In this document: piece after piece, positions 23,001 to 35,000 of the stretch
Layout of the letters: the number at the start of each line of letters is the position of its first letter
Numbering within the stretch: the stretch's first letter is position 1
Source of the DNA: Fratercula arctica
Lineage: Eukaryota > Chordata > Aves > Charadriiformes > Alcidae
Assembly (NCBI GenBank): GCA_947846985.1
Contig: CANTUZ010000006.1
Span: 47,039,207-47,103,206 of the forward strand
Reading direction: 5' to 3'
Length of the DNA stretch: 64,000 nucleotides
Made by a program: the position numbers and the translations under genes
Notes under the pieces: model-generated
The model's database searches: none
Told to the model about the DNA's origin: nothing
The model's input: only the letters and a program-made list of their open reading frames with translations

Positions 23001-26000
23001 CAATGTTTGGACAAGAGTGAGTGAAATGTAGAAAAGGTTCAGAGGGGTTATTCAGGCTCCATGACCTGGTTTCCAAAAGGCCCTCCCCTCTCAAACTGGT
23101 CCCGTTGCCTCCTACCAGTAGCAGATGACTCTTCGTCCTCATCTTCATCTTCATCAGTAGGTGAGGTCTGATACACTCTGGTGTCCACAAAGGGGGTGAA
23201 AGAGGCTTTGGTGCTACTTCCCATACCATACTGGAAAATAAACAGCAAAGAGAGAGCTCAGAGCACAGAACTAAGAGTAACTTTGTGTATGTGTGTATAT
23301 GTAAGACTAATTAGCAGACCCAGTGCCTACCCCTGCGGTGCCCTTTTCAAGCCCTCTATGAATGTTTGCTCCTCCTCCCCCATAACGAATCAGGAAAAAA
23401 CATTAAATTGGATTTGTGAGTGTCCATGAGCAACAGAAGAGGAGAGGAGCAGGGCCCGGCTCCGCTCTCTGCTCGCAGGCAGAAGCACAGCACAGCCACG
23501 AGACCGGTTAGCGGAGAAGCCGCAGGGCCAGAGGCAAAAGTCAATGCAGGTAAAAAACCCAACCTGTCTGCAGGTAACACGCCTGCCTTAAAAAGCCCAT
23601 GTTGGGCTGGAGCGGGTTTGCTCTTTCCACTCTTCCACCTTGCAGCCAAGGACAGGACCTTGGCAGGATGGGAGCCCCTGCAAAGCCCCGCCACGGGGCA
23701 ACTGATACGGACCAGTGACCACCGAAGTGATGGAAAAGGTGGGAGCGTTGCTTTCCTTGTGCCAAGCCAAATGCTAACTAGCACTGTCTGAGCGAACATT
23801 TTATTTCAACAGGTCGTGGAAATCTATTTTAGGAGCTGTAAAGCCCGGGCGGGAGAGCTCATACAGCCTTAATGCCGCTTTGCTTGTACTGCCCATTATC
23901 TAGGGGTTTGCTGGGCTAAGCCCAAAACATTGGTGCCCCTGGGAAAGTGTGAAAAGTCAGCTCTTTAGCAAAACACCTGTTTTGCTCTACGGGGCTGTTA
24001 TCGCTGGTCCTCACACCTATCGCCGAGGCAGGACCCAGCAATGCCCCTCAGTACGCCTGGATGCTCTGGTTTTGGGAGGATCTGGAGTGCTTGGGGTGAG
24101 CCGTGAGATGCTTTAGGGAGAACTTTTGAACAGGGGGTGTTTGAAAACGCCTCGGATGCTCAGGCTGGTCAGAAGATCATAGAATCATAGAATGTTTCTG
24201 GTTGGAAGGGACCTCAAAGATCATGTAGTTCCAAGCCCCCTGCGCCATGGGCAGGGACACGTCCTGCTAGACCAGGTTGCTCAAAGATGGCATCCCACAC
24301 ATTGCTCCACCACCCCTCAAAAGTCTGGTCTCCAGCACACCCCATGGGGACATCACGTATGGGTCGCCTGCAATTGCAATAACGTGTTTTAAATTGCCTA
24401 CAGCATTTCAGGTGGGACTGCAGAAGGGGCCATTTCTCAGCTACCAAAACTTAACCTGAAGGTATCGCAGGGCATACCAGAGCCAATACTTTGCCAAGGG
24501 AATTTGGAGAGGAACAAACTGCAGCATCACGTTGCTTTCTTTTTAAAACCATTGCTGTGTTAAGGCAGAAAACGAGGCCAAGACCTTCTCCCAGGCAAAA
24601 GGAAATCCTTGCCTTGGGAATCAAAGTGATGTGATTTTCCCCCCTCGTTGAGCAGCTAATTTTTCCTACTCCGGTCTTTATCAGGATACGCTTTATGCAC
24701 GACCTCCGTTAAGAGCTGTAACAGCAGCAAAACCCAAGTCACTCTGCAGCAGCACCACTGCTCACATTTTTCTTCCTCGGGACATTTTCCTTCCCTGAAA
24801 TAAATCTTCCTCAGCTTTCCAGTCACCAAGTCACCAGAGCCCAGGCTGCTCCCCATGCCCAATGCCACCGCCCCCATGGTGACAACCGCCATGGGGACGA
24901 GCTGTGGGAACATGTGCCATGGGGAACCCCACCGCAGGGCACATCCATACCAAAACTGGGCTGGTGCCTGTCCTCCAGCGAGGTATAAAAAAGGTTTAGG
25001 GGCAAAAACCCATGGGGTGTGGGAGCACCCTCGTGGCTTGGGACTTTCCGTGGTGGCACCGAGCAGGTTTTGGGGCTGGTGGGCACCTGGCTGGGAGCTG
25101 GCATCCATGCATCACGTATCCCGCGTCCCTCCTGTCTCCACGTCCCTGACAGCCCGCCTGTTTCCATAGAAACGGGATGGATTTCCAAAAAGTACGCGGT
25201 AACCGAGATCCACGGAAAGAGTTAATAGCCTGCGGCAGGGAAGGCTGCGGGAACAGATACCACATTTACATACACAGTAGGGCCATCGTTGCGTGCGCAT
25301 GTAACACATACCCGATACTTTGTGCTTCTTCATATCCAAGAAACACGCATTTTTTTCCTGCACTGAATGTCTTTTCCATGAAACCCCAAATATTCAAGGA
25401 GGGAAAAACTCTGTATTTACAGGGATGCTTTCCAGCCGAGAGCCAGGTGCTTTCTGACAAATGCATTACGAAGAAACCCTTCATCCCAGTGCACCAAGCA
25501 TTTCTTTGCTCACATTCAGCTATTCTTCTCCTAAGAAGCTGGCATTTTGATAACTTACAAGTCCGTTATTTAAGTATGAAGACCTCATTTTCCTCCAGGT
25601 CCTGTTCAACCACCTACAAACCTCCCTGGTGGCCTACAGAGACAGCACCAAGCCGCAGGGTGAGGTCGTGCTTGCTCCCTTCTTCTCGCTCGCAGCCACC
25701 GTGACTCACCCGAAAGCCTGCGAACTAAATCCCCACGTTTCCACTTACACCCACTGCTGGCTCAGCCAGCCCTAAAAGTGCAGTTTGAGAAATGGAAAAG
25801 ATCTTCTCGGTTGGTATTCTACCAATGAATATATTTAAACCCAGTCCTCGCCTGCGTGTAAGCTGTCCCAGGATGACCGCGGAAGGTGTTACTTTCAGGA
25901 TCGACTCTCTCATCGCCGCTTTTAAAGGCAATGAGGAAACGGAGAAAACCTTGAGGCCAAGTCACACACCATCTGTTCTTACGTTTTATCAATGCCCAAT

Positions 26001-29000
26001 TCCAAGCAAATTTTATTTTTGTACTGCTAGTAGAAGTAAACCATAAAATGAGTACCTAATTCCTATGAAAGAGAAGGCGACGACAGAACTTTTGATGTAT
26101 AACCAACAAAATGAAAAGAATTAAATAAAATAGCTTATTTAGCACCAAATGGGTTGATTTCTCATGGGAAAATGGAGGACTATGCCTGGTTTCCACAGCT
26201 GGTGACGGTAAGCAAGAATTCCCTTGTCGTATGTGTCACATCTTGTACTGTCTATGACTTTCTACACCTTACGCAATGTCAACATTCGATCGTGTCCCTG
26301 TAAAACAGCTACCAGGGAGAAATGCTTTGCCATGACTGGAGAAACACACAATTTTAAAGCTGCGCAGATTTTTGCTAGCCTGGAGAACGACCCAGAATTT
26401 TGTTGGCTTTGTTTTTTCGCTAACCTTTTGAGTGCCATTAAGTATCGGAGATGGCACAGGTGGAGGCTGGGCCCAGTTGAAGTTAATGGCATCGCTGGCT
26501 CTCATAATTTCCTCGTATTTCCAAGTGCCAAAGAAAATGGGATTTTCACATCAGCTGGCAAGCATTCAAGCCATCGCCACCAAAACTCCAGCTGGTGGGC
26601 TTGAGAGAAGACCCAATACACATTTCTACCACCAGCTATAGACCTATATAGCAGTAACCCACCACATTCCCTTATGTTTCCACTACAGTCACCCACGTGG
26701 ACCAGAAACAGAGAGACAGACAAGCAAGAAAAGCCAGGGGGGAAAGCAGGGGAGCCCCTTTACAGGGCAGAGATGTTAATACTTGTTTAAAACGATGCAA
26801 AGGAGAAGGAGGAGCACCCCCCCTGCCTCCCCACCACCACCTACTTCAGGCACCGAGTCCATGTCCTGCGCATGCGTGGAGACTCGCCCCAGGGCCTCGG
26901 TCGGCGTGCCCGCCGGCGAGTGGCTTTGCTGCACCAGGTCAGGCAGATTGATGTGACCTGCAAAGCCATTGCTGGCTGCGTGGCCAGACCGCTTTTTTTC
27001 ACCAGAGGTCTGCAGAGACACAAGGCAATAAGGAAGAAAGAGAAGGGGGAGGGGGCGGGGGGAGGAAAAAAAAAAAAAAAAGAAAAAGAGAAAAAGAAGG
27101 GAAAAATACCCAAACAAAACCAAGTCGTTGCCAGTCCCCTGGTTCCCAGAGCAAGCGTGGGAGAAGGACCCTCTCTGCTGTTTCCATCCCCATGCAATCT
27201 GGCAAGCAGCAAACCAACCCACCCCCCCGCTCCCCCACCCCAAAGAAATAAAGACAGGATTAATCACAAAGTCAATACAGAGTAATTAGCCACGTTATAG
27301 CGAGAGAAAGCCTGATCATCGTCGTTTTGAGACAAGGAATGCAGGGCAGATTCTGCTCTTGCCACTATGGGTGCAAAGCCCATGGCCGGCTCTTCTCCCA
27401 CGTGGCCACTGGCCACGGTGACCGCAGAATCTGACCCCTCGATCAGTGTTAGCCTCAACGGCTTTGCACAGCTACGGCGGCGAGTAGCCTGACTGCAAAT
27501 GCCAACACAGCCCCTGTCGCATGTTTCTGTAACCCAAACCAGCAGTGAACAGTGGCAGCGTCGGCAGAACATCAGCACAACGACCGGCATCTCGCTCCGC
27601 ACACAAGGTCCCCAGGTTTTTCCAGGGGGTCCCCTTCCTCTCCATCCCCACCTCGAGGAAGGCAGGTGCTGGGAAGTTTCTCCCTTCCCTGCTTATCATT
27701 TTGAGATATTTGCCATTTTGATGAATCCCATCTACCTGGAGCACATCAAGGAGATCGTTACAGAGACTTGCCTATTTGCTGGGATTAGCAGAAAACTCCC
27801 TCTGAACAGGCTCACCAAGATTCTGGCCAGTCCTGGCAACATTTGCCTTTTGATCGCTCGTTACCATCACCCTTCATCCACCTTGCCATCCCACCAAAGA
27901 GTGAAAAGCCCTTTGCCCAAAGCCCACGGACCCCCGTGAGTCTGTCCTCTGCTGGCTTCGGCGGTGGTGGGGAGCAAAGTGTAAGCACCCACCACACGGT
28001 CGTAGTTTGGGCTTCTCACCACGGTCCCTCCTCCCCAAAGGGGTTTCCCAGCTGCTTGTCTCACCTGTGGCTTTTAAACCCTTCTGCACCGCTGTTTTCT
28101 CAAACGGCCTCGCTGGCGTGGCAGGTGTTTTACAGCTGTGATGCTTACCACCGAGCTCATTGCGGGAACGGCTGCCTGTTACAGCAGTGACTTGTTCTCC
28201 TGCCCAACCGCGTCACCCTCCCTGCTAGAAGGATGCCCAGGCTGCAGGGATCCCAGTTCCACGCCGGTGAGGGCTGTGCTGGGCTGTGCGTTGCTGCCCA
28301 GCTCCAAAGCTCATGGAGGAAGGCAGCAAAAACGCTGCGGCTTCTTTTACCAACTCCTTCCTCTCTTTCAAAGGTGCATTCTTTTTTTTCCCCTTTCATA
28401 TGCAAACATTATATATAAACGGAATTAAGAATTAAAATGCTGCTCAGGTCTAGCCTGCATGTGATCTAACATTCCTCCTTTATGACTGCTGACTCCAAAC
28501 TCTCCTCCCTCCTCCTCCTCTCCCATCCACCGCCTTTACACGCCGGCAGGAGAGTGACCCCCCTGTTTTACCAACTTCCAGAGCCTCCTGCCCCCTCACC
28601 ACAAGACCCGCTACCCCTCTGTGTTTCCAGCAGCGTCACCAGTGTGTTCCAGCAACTGGGAAACTGAGAAACGCTAGGGGAAGATCTTCCACAGCCTTCC
28701 TCTGCCTCACTCCTGCAGTACCATCCATCAGGATTGCTCCCACCGCAGCCTCACCTCCGCAATGCCGGAGCCGGGGATGGGGGCTCACATCCAGGCGGGA
28801 TGCCCAGTGCCCCCCGCAGCCGGCTCACTGGGCTGGCTGGTGGGGATGGGGGTTTGGACCACCCTGAGCAGGACCAGCCCTTGGAAAAGCCTCCAAACGC
28901 TCTACAAACACTGCACGTCTCTGACGGTTACACGGTGGCAAAGGTTGGGAAGAAGAAGGGAAACTTTGGGCCAGGTTCCAAGTGTATTAACGAAATGCTG

Positions 29001-32000
29001 TAAATTGAAGGTAACTTTCTGCTGCCTGGAGCTAGCGTGGGGTTACGGCAGAATCATTTGTAGGAGCATCCTCCCCGCCGTGCCCTGGCATTACTATTCA
29101 CTGCTGTTTGTAGTTCTGAGAAACATTTGCACTTGTCACATTTGCTCCGAGTGTAAATTGTATTACGAGAGCGCTAACGAGCACAATTTACTCAGTCATT
29201 TTGTGTTCCGGACACACAGCACTGTTAGTTTTTTGTGCTTACATGGGCAAAACCTCCTGAAGATGCTCCATGGAAATATTTGTTTTGCAACTTACCTCCC
29301 TCACCATTAAAGTCCCTTCCCTTGAAATATTGCTAAACGTATCTGCATGGGAAGTCTCTAGCCCGTGGGTTGTCACCATTCCCATGTTGTACGGCTCATT
29401 GCTTCCAGAAATTCCTGTTGGTCTGAGGACAGAACGGAAAAGCATTAATGACAGAAATTTCTTCTGGAAAGTAGATGAAAAATCCTCTAATACAGTATTA
29501 TTTCAATAAGAGTAAGGCTTTGTATCTCATAGGAAGAAAAATTAGAAAATATAGCCATTTTAATTCATGGGGAAGTTATTTATGTTGTCAGAAATACAAG
29601 TCGATATACTACCGATAGAGCACAGAGACCAAAGAGAAGGGCCTTTCCCATCCCAAGGTGCCCCCAGAGGAGCACTGATGAACAGGTAACAAGGGCTTGC
29701 AGTCCTGCTCCACCTTACATCCTTTTTTCTACTTAAGAAAGTTTTAAAAAAAAAAATAATTAACTCCATTTATTCCCCATCTCGAGCCCTGAAGAGGAAG
29801 AAGTGCATCAGAGCATCCGATGACATAAGCCAACAAGGGAGGGGACGCGGTTCGGAAGAGACGTGGGCAGCAGTACAAGTTGTGTCCTGTTTTTCTCTGC
29901 TGTTTTCCAGGTGAAAACGTAGCCCGAACCCATGATTTCGCCTTGAGTTTATTTCTGTGCTCCTGTATCAAGAGACAGGCTGGGATTTATTCTCAAACAC
30001 GTTCAATTTTAGGACTGCCTGAGAGTGGATGTCGCAGGCGGTGAGAAGCCACCGTTACTTTATCATTACGTTCTTAGCAGACCAGCTGCTTGAATATAAT
30101 TCAAACGAACCCAAAAGCAGATGATGAAGCGCCTCTGGATTACCCAGCCCTGCCTGTGCGCTGGAAAATGCCGATGGTATTATGAAGATGTCGCTGATAA
30201 ATCCTGTTACTTTGCATTTAAAAGCCACACAGAGCGGCCGCTTTCCATTAATATGATTTAATTTACTCTTTAACACGTCATCCCCATGCACACCTACTTG
30301 TTAATGCCCAGAGGCTCAGGAGGGAGCCTGGTGGCCTCAAAAGCCAAAGCAAGCCTACGTTAATCGAGGGGGTTGCTGGTCCAACGCGAGACGCGAGCCC
30401 CGGGGACCCCACGAGGTGGGACTGGCTCCATGACGGATCCTCGCCTGTGTCGTATCAAACATACGACTGGCCAGGCATCGCTCCAAACAACAGCGTGCCA
30501 CGCTTCTGCCGCCCCTTTCACCTGAGGAGCTCACACCGTCCTACCACTAGCGCTTCAACACCGCCAAAGGATGGGAAAATAACACAATTATTCCAGTTCT
30601 AGAAATAAGAAAGCAGAGACAAAGGATTTTTTTTTTGTGTTAATTTTGAGACCATACAGCGAGTGAAAGAATGGCTGTGGTAGCCCTGAGGTCCCAAATT
30701 TCATCGGCGTGCAGCTTCCGTGTCACGCTGCAAGAAACCCCTGGACACGGGGAAGAGCTGGTGTGCACAGTCCAGGGGAGAGGGAGCCGAAGGGAGTCAT
30801 CGGCGTATTCAGATGGAGAAAAGGTGTCTGCAGAGGTGGAAGGAGTCAACGGTCCCTCCTATCCACTGGGACACAAAGCAATGGATGGGCTTATCCTGCA
30901 GCAGGAGAGCCCTGGACAGGGCTGGAATGAAGAGCAGCCCAGCGCTCAGGGAGGATGCCCAGGGAAGTTTAAAATGAATTATACAAAGATCACTCGGAAG
31001 GTGCAGGAGAAGATGAGACGATCCTTTTCGGCCCCAGTTTCTAATGAAAAACACTGAACACAGGAAAAATAAAGCTCTGATAGAAAAACGCCCAACTACA
31101 TCTAGTCTGAACTTGAGTTAAGGTTCCTTTTGGGAAATAAGGGTGTAAAGCCAAGCATTCGCTTCCTTTTTCCCCAGACACACAGCAGTGCAGCCATGCC
31201 CAGGGATACCCGTGAAGGCTTCGATACGGACATAGCTCCTGCCACCTCACTGGGACACCAAGGGTTTGCATCTCCGTGTTCTGCCTCTGGGGCACATTCA
31301 TGGACAGGACCTTACGGAGCAAGCAGCGCTCGGCTGGCCGAGGGTTTGGGGCATCCATCCCGCGTCTGGCTGCAGAGCATTCAGGGAGTTATTCCATCCG
31401 CTGAGAAGCACTGTGTCAAACGCAAGGTGTTTGGTGGAAGGATGTCAGCACAGATTAACCACTCCTGAGCGAACTCCTCTTCTGCGAGCAGCCGGAGGCC
31501 CCTTCTCGCACGCGTGACTGCCCATCCTTCTGCTGCATATTCATGGCCATCCCCCCGTCTCCTGACTTTCTCTGACAAATTCCGAGAGCTCTGTTTTTTC
31601 TTCTTCTGCTGGAAGGAAGCTCCAACCCAGGAGCTTGGTGCTCTGCATAACATGGACCCCCTGGGTCTCCTTGCCAGAGGGCTTCCCTGCCGGCTCCATG
31701 TCCCACCACTATGAAACCAGGTACATCTATAGCTGCTGACAATTCATTTAGCAGGAAGAATGGAAATGAACTGATTAAGATGCAAATAATCCCCGGAAAT
31801 GAACTGATTAAGATGCAAATAATCCCCTAAAGCCTTCCCACAGCTCCTCTGCCAATTCAGAGGGGCAGGAGTCAGACCTTGCTGAGACCAGGCAGAGAGC
31901 CCCCAGAAACCCCCCTGCGCTGCCAGTGCTGCAAAGGACCATGTAGAGAGCCCATGTAGATGCTCCATGAGCTCACTCTGCGTGGTGACAACCGTTTTCT

Positions 32001-35000
32001 GTGTGTTGGAGCCATGCTGCCCTCCTCAAGAGATACTCAAAAGCACAAGTGTCCCAGGACCTATAATGGGGATGCAATAGCACGGTCTGCCGACTTTTTC
32101 ATTTCAATGTTTGAAGTCCACCAAATTTTGCTTCCTGCACGGTGACTGAGCCAAAGACAAAAATCAAAGACAACGATTCAGGATTATTATAATCCTGGCT
32201 CTACCAATTGGCACTGGGCAGAGCCACCAAGTCCTGCACTTCTGCACGGCTTGATGTGGGGCAAGAGCAGGCTCAAGAGCAGGCAGAGCTTTAACACACC
32301 AGCCCTGTGGGCAGGACCAAGGTGTGGATGAGGTCAGGTGTGTCCACTCTGGCCAAAAAAAACCCCCTTGCTCATCAGCAGGAACGTGTCCATCAGCTTG
32401 GAGTCCAAGTTCACTGCATGTGCAGTGTAAATAATTCAGATTTTCCCGCTCAGTATCTCTAATTTGGACCAGGAAAAAGACCCATCTGAGCGAATTATCC
32501 CTTCCAACCGTGAGGCTGTTCCCAGTGCCAGCCCCAAAACACCAATGCGCTTTGGCCATGTCCCGTATCACAGCTACACCTCCTCCAGACCAAGACACAC
32601 CACGGTTTCACCGTTTGCCCCCCAAAAGAAAACGCTTCTTACATAAGCCGTGGGATGTCACTGACAGGCACGGTCCCATCGTGCGTCTCGTTTTCCCCAT
32701 CCTCCTCCTCCTCCTCGCTGCTTTCCGACTCCTCGCTGGAGGAGGAATAGTCCGTCACCTTCTTCAGGGGGCGATTGGTTTCTTCGATGCGCAGCTCCCT
32801 CAACTCTTTGGCTAAAGCCGTCAGATCCTACAGGGGATGGGGGCAAGGAAACAAGAAAGCGATGGCTATTATATTTAAAGCGAGGAGGACGTCACATACA
32901 TCTCTTCAAAAGCCAATGCTAACAGCACGAGCAACAAGAAATAGCTTTACAGAGTCGTTACAAACATGAGACGAACGTAAGACAATGTTTGTAGCATGTA
33001 GCATTTATTAAACAAAACAAAACTGATTTACGCTCACTGAAAAAATCAATAGCCAACCTCTTCTTTTTCTGTTTGGAACGTGTATGTGCATATATATACA
33101 CACACTTATATGTATATACACGACAAAATTATATTTGTTGGAAAAGGTGAAGTTCAGTCACCATCATAGTAAACTGGAAAACAACATCGTTTCAAAGATT
33201 GGCTCGGAGAATTTCTCCTGCAGGGTTTTCTCTTCTTTCAAACTTCTCAAAGAGACCCCGTAATTGTATTTATTCTGTAATAAATGCATTTGGGAAGGAA
33301 GCAATGACAGCATCTCCCAGGGAGTGGTGCAATCCCCACGTCAAGAGCTGCTTCCGTGGTGAGTCTCCGCTGCGGGGTGGCTGCCGAGAGGCGGTGAGGA
33401 GCACGAGGAGAAGCGCCCAGCTCAGCCAGACTTTGGAGTCACAGCTCAGAGTCAGCCACACGATCCAAAAAAAAAATAATAATAATAATAAAAAAAAAAA
33501 AAAGTCCCTCAGCGAGACCCATTAAGCACTTTATGTGAAATGTGGCAGCCTACAAGCTAAGGGCAAAGAAAAAAAAAGCCTCGAAATAAGAAAAAAAAAA
33601 AAAAAAAGATAGGAGCAGTCCCAAAGCCTAGTAATAATTTTTCAGTTTACCATGACTTTGATGAGGTCTCAGACCCGACAGTCATATAAAATAGACATCG
33701 CTATTTCAAAACAAGGAACATGGCAGGCACCGTGTAGAAAAGAGACTTTTTGTTATCTTACATGCTTTTATAGCAATGCAGGGGGAAGCAGTAGGGCAGA
33801 AAAGCATGAGAGCTCGAATTAGAATGGGTTAGAGAACTCTGTTGCACAAGACATGCACATGACGAACAAAGCATCGCAATTGTCAGTCTTACCATTTCTC
33901 CCTATATTAGTGACCGAGGTAGGCATCAGTGCATTCGGTCAGAGATAAAGGATTAGGGAGAAAGAAACTCATTGAAAAAAGACTAAATTCCACAATTGTC
34001 TTAACGGCCATACTCTCATTTACTGCATTTCCAGTTTACCGTTCCAGCAGGGCGACTACGGCAATATTAATTACGGTTGCAAAAGGCAGCTCTTAAAAAC
34101 CTATCCCGTCGGCACGTGAAGGAAAGCGATGGAAAAAAACTTCTACGGCTGAGATGCAAACCCAGTTTATTTTTTTAAACCGCGAAGCGGGAATATTTTC
34201 GCAAGCCGTTTGTACTTTGGTGACCCACACCTCCCGGCGGGCTCCCACCGTGGGCAGCCCCACATTCTGCTCCCAGGTCTGCCCTGCCCGGCCTGTGATT
34301 GCTGGCAGCTTTGCATCACACCCCTAAAAATTAGTGTTTTTTTTTAAAAAAACCTAATAGATAGGGTTTTTTTTTTTTTTTAAAGATAGCGTTTTGTTTT
34401 TTTTTTTAAAAAAAAGGATCAATCCCTGTTTCACAGCAGGCACCTGTGGTGGGTATTTTATATCCCTCTCCAAACGCTCTCCGTACCTTTAAAGAAAAGC
34501 TCTTTATCAGGCTTAAAGAGAGAATGTGGTATTTCAAGAGTTCATTCTCAACGCCAACACATTTGGGATTGAAATACAGTCAAATCTGCAGTCACGACAA
34601 CTAATTATTTTAATTAGCACCGTAGCAGCTTCTATGATACAATTGTTTCTTTCCCTACAGAAGAATCACTGCGAATCCGAGCAGCTTAACAACGCTTCCC
34701 ATTTCGAGTCGAAAAACGTGCTCTTTTTTGAGGAGTTGGCTTTGAGTTGGATTAGACCCTTCTCAAATTTAAAAAGGACTTTGAGACTGCGTCTTAAATT
34801 AGCAGGGTTAGCACCGAACCCTTCTCGATCGCAGCGATGGACTGTGAAAATGACTTCTTTGCACCTTCCACTTCCACCGCGCTTCGAGGCCCCCTATCAG
34901 CTTTCTTTGGTCCTCGCTGGAAGATAGTAAAGTATTTTAAAGATCAGCTTAATTAGTTTTTAATAACTAACTTGGAAGTTATAACAGCAATGATACGCCC

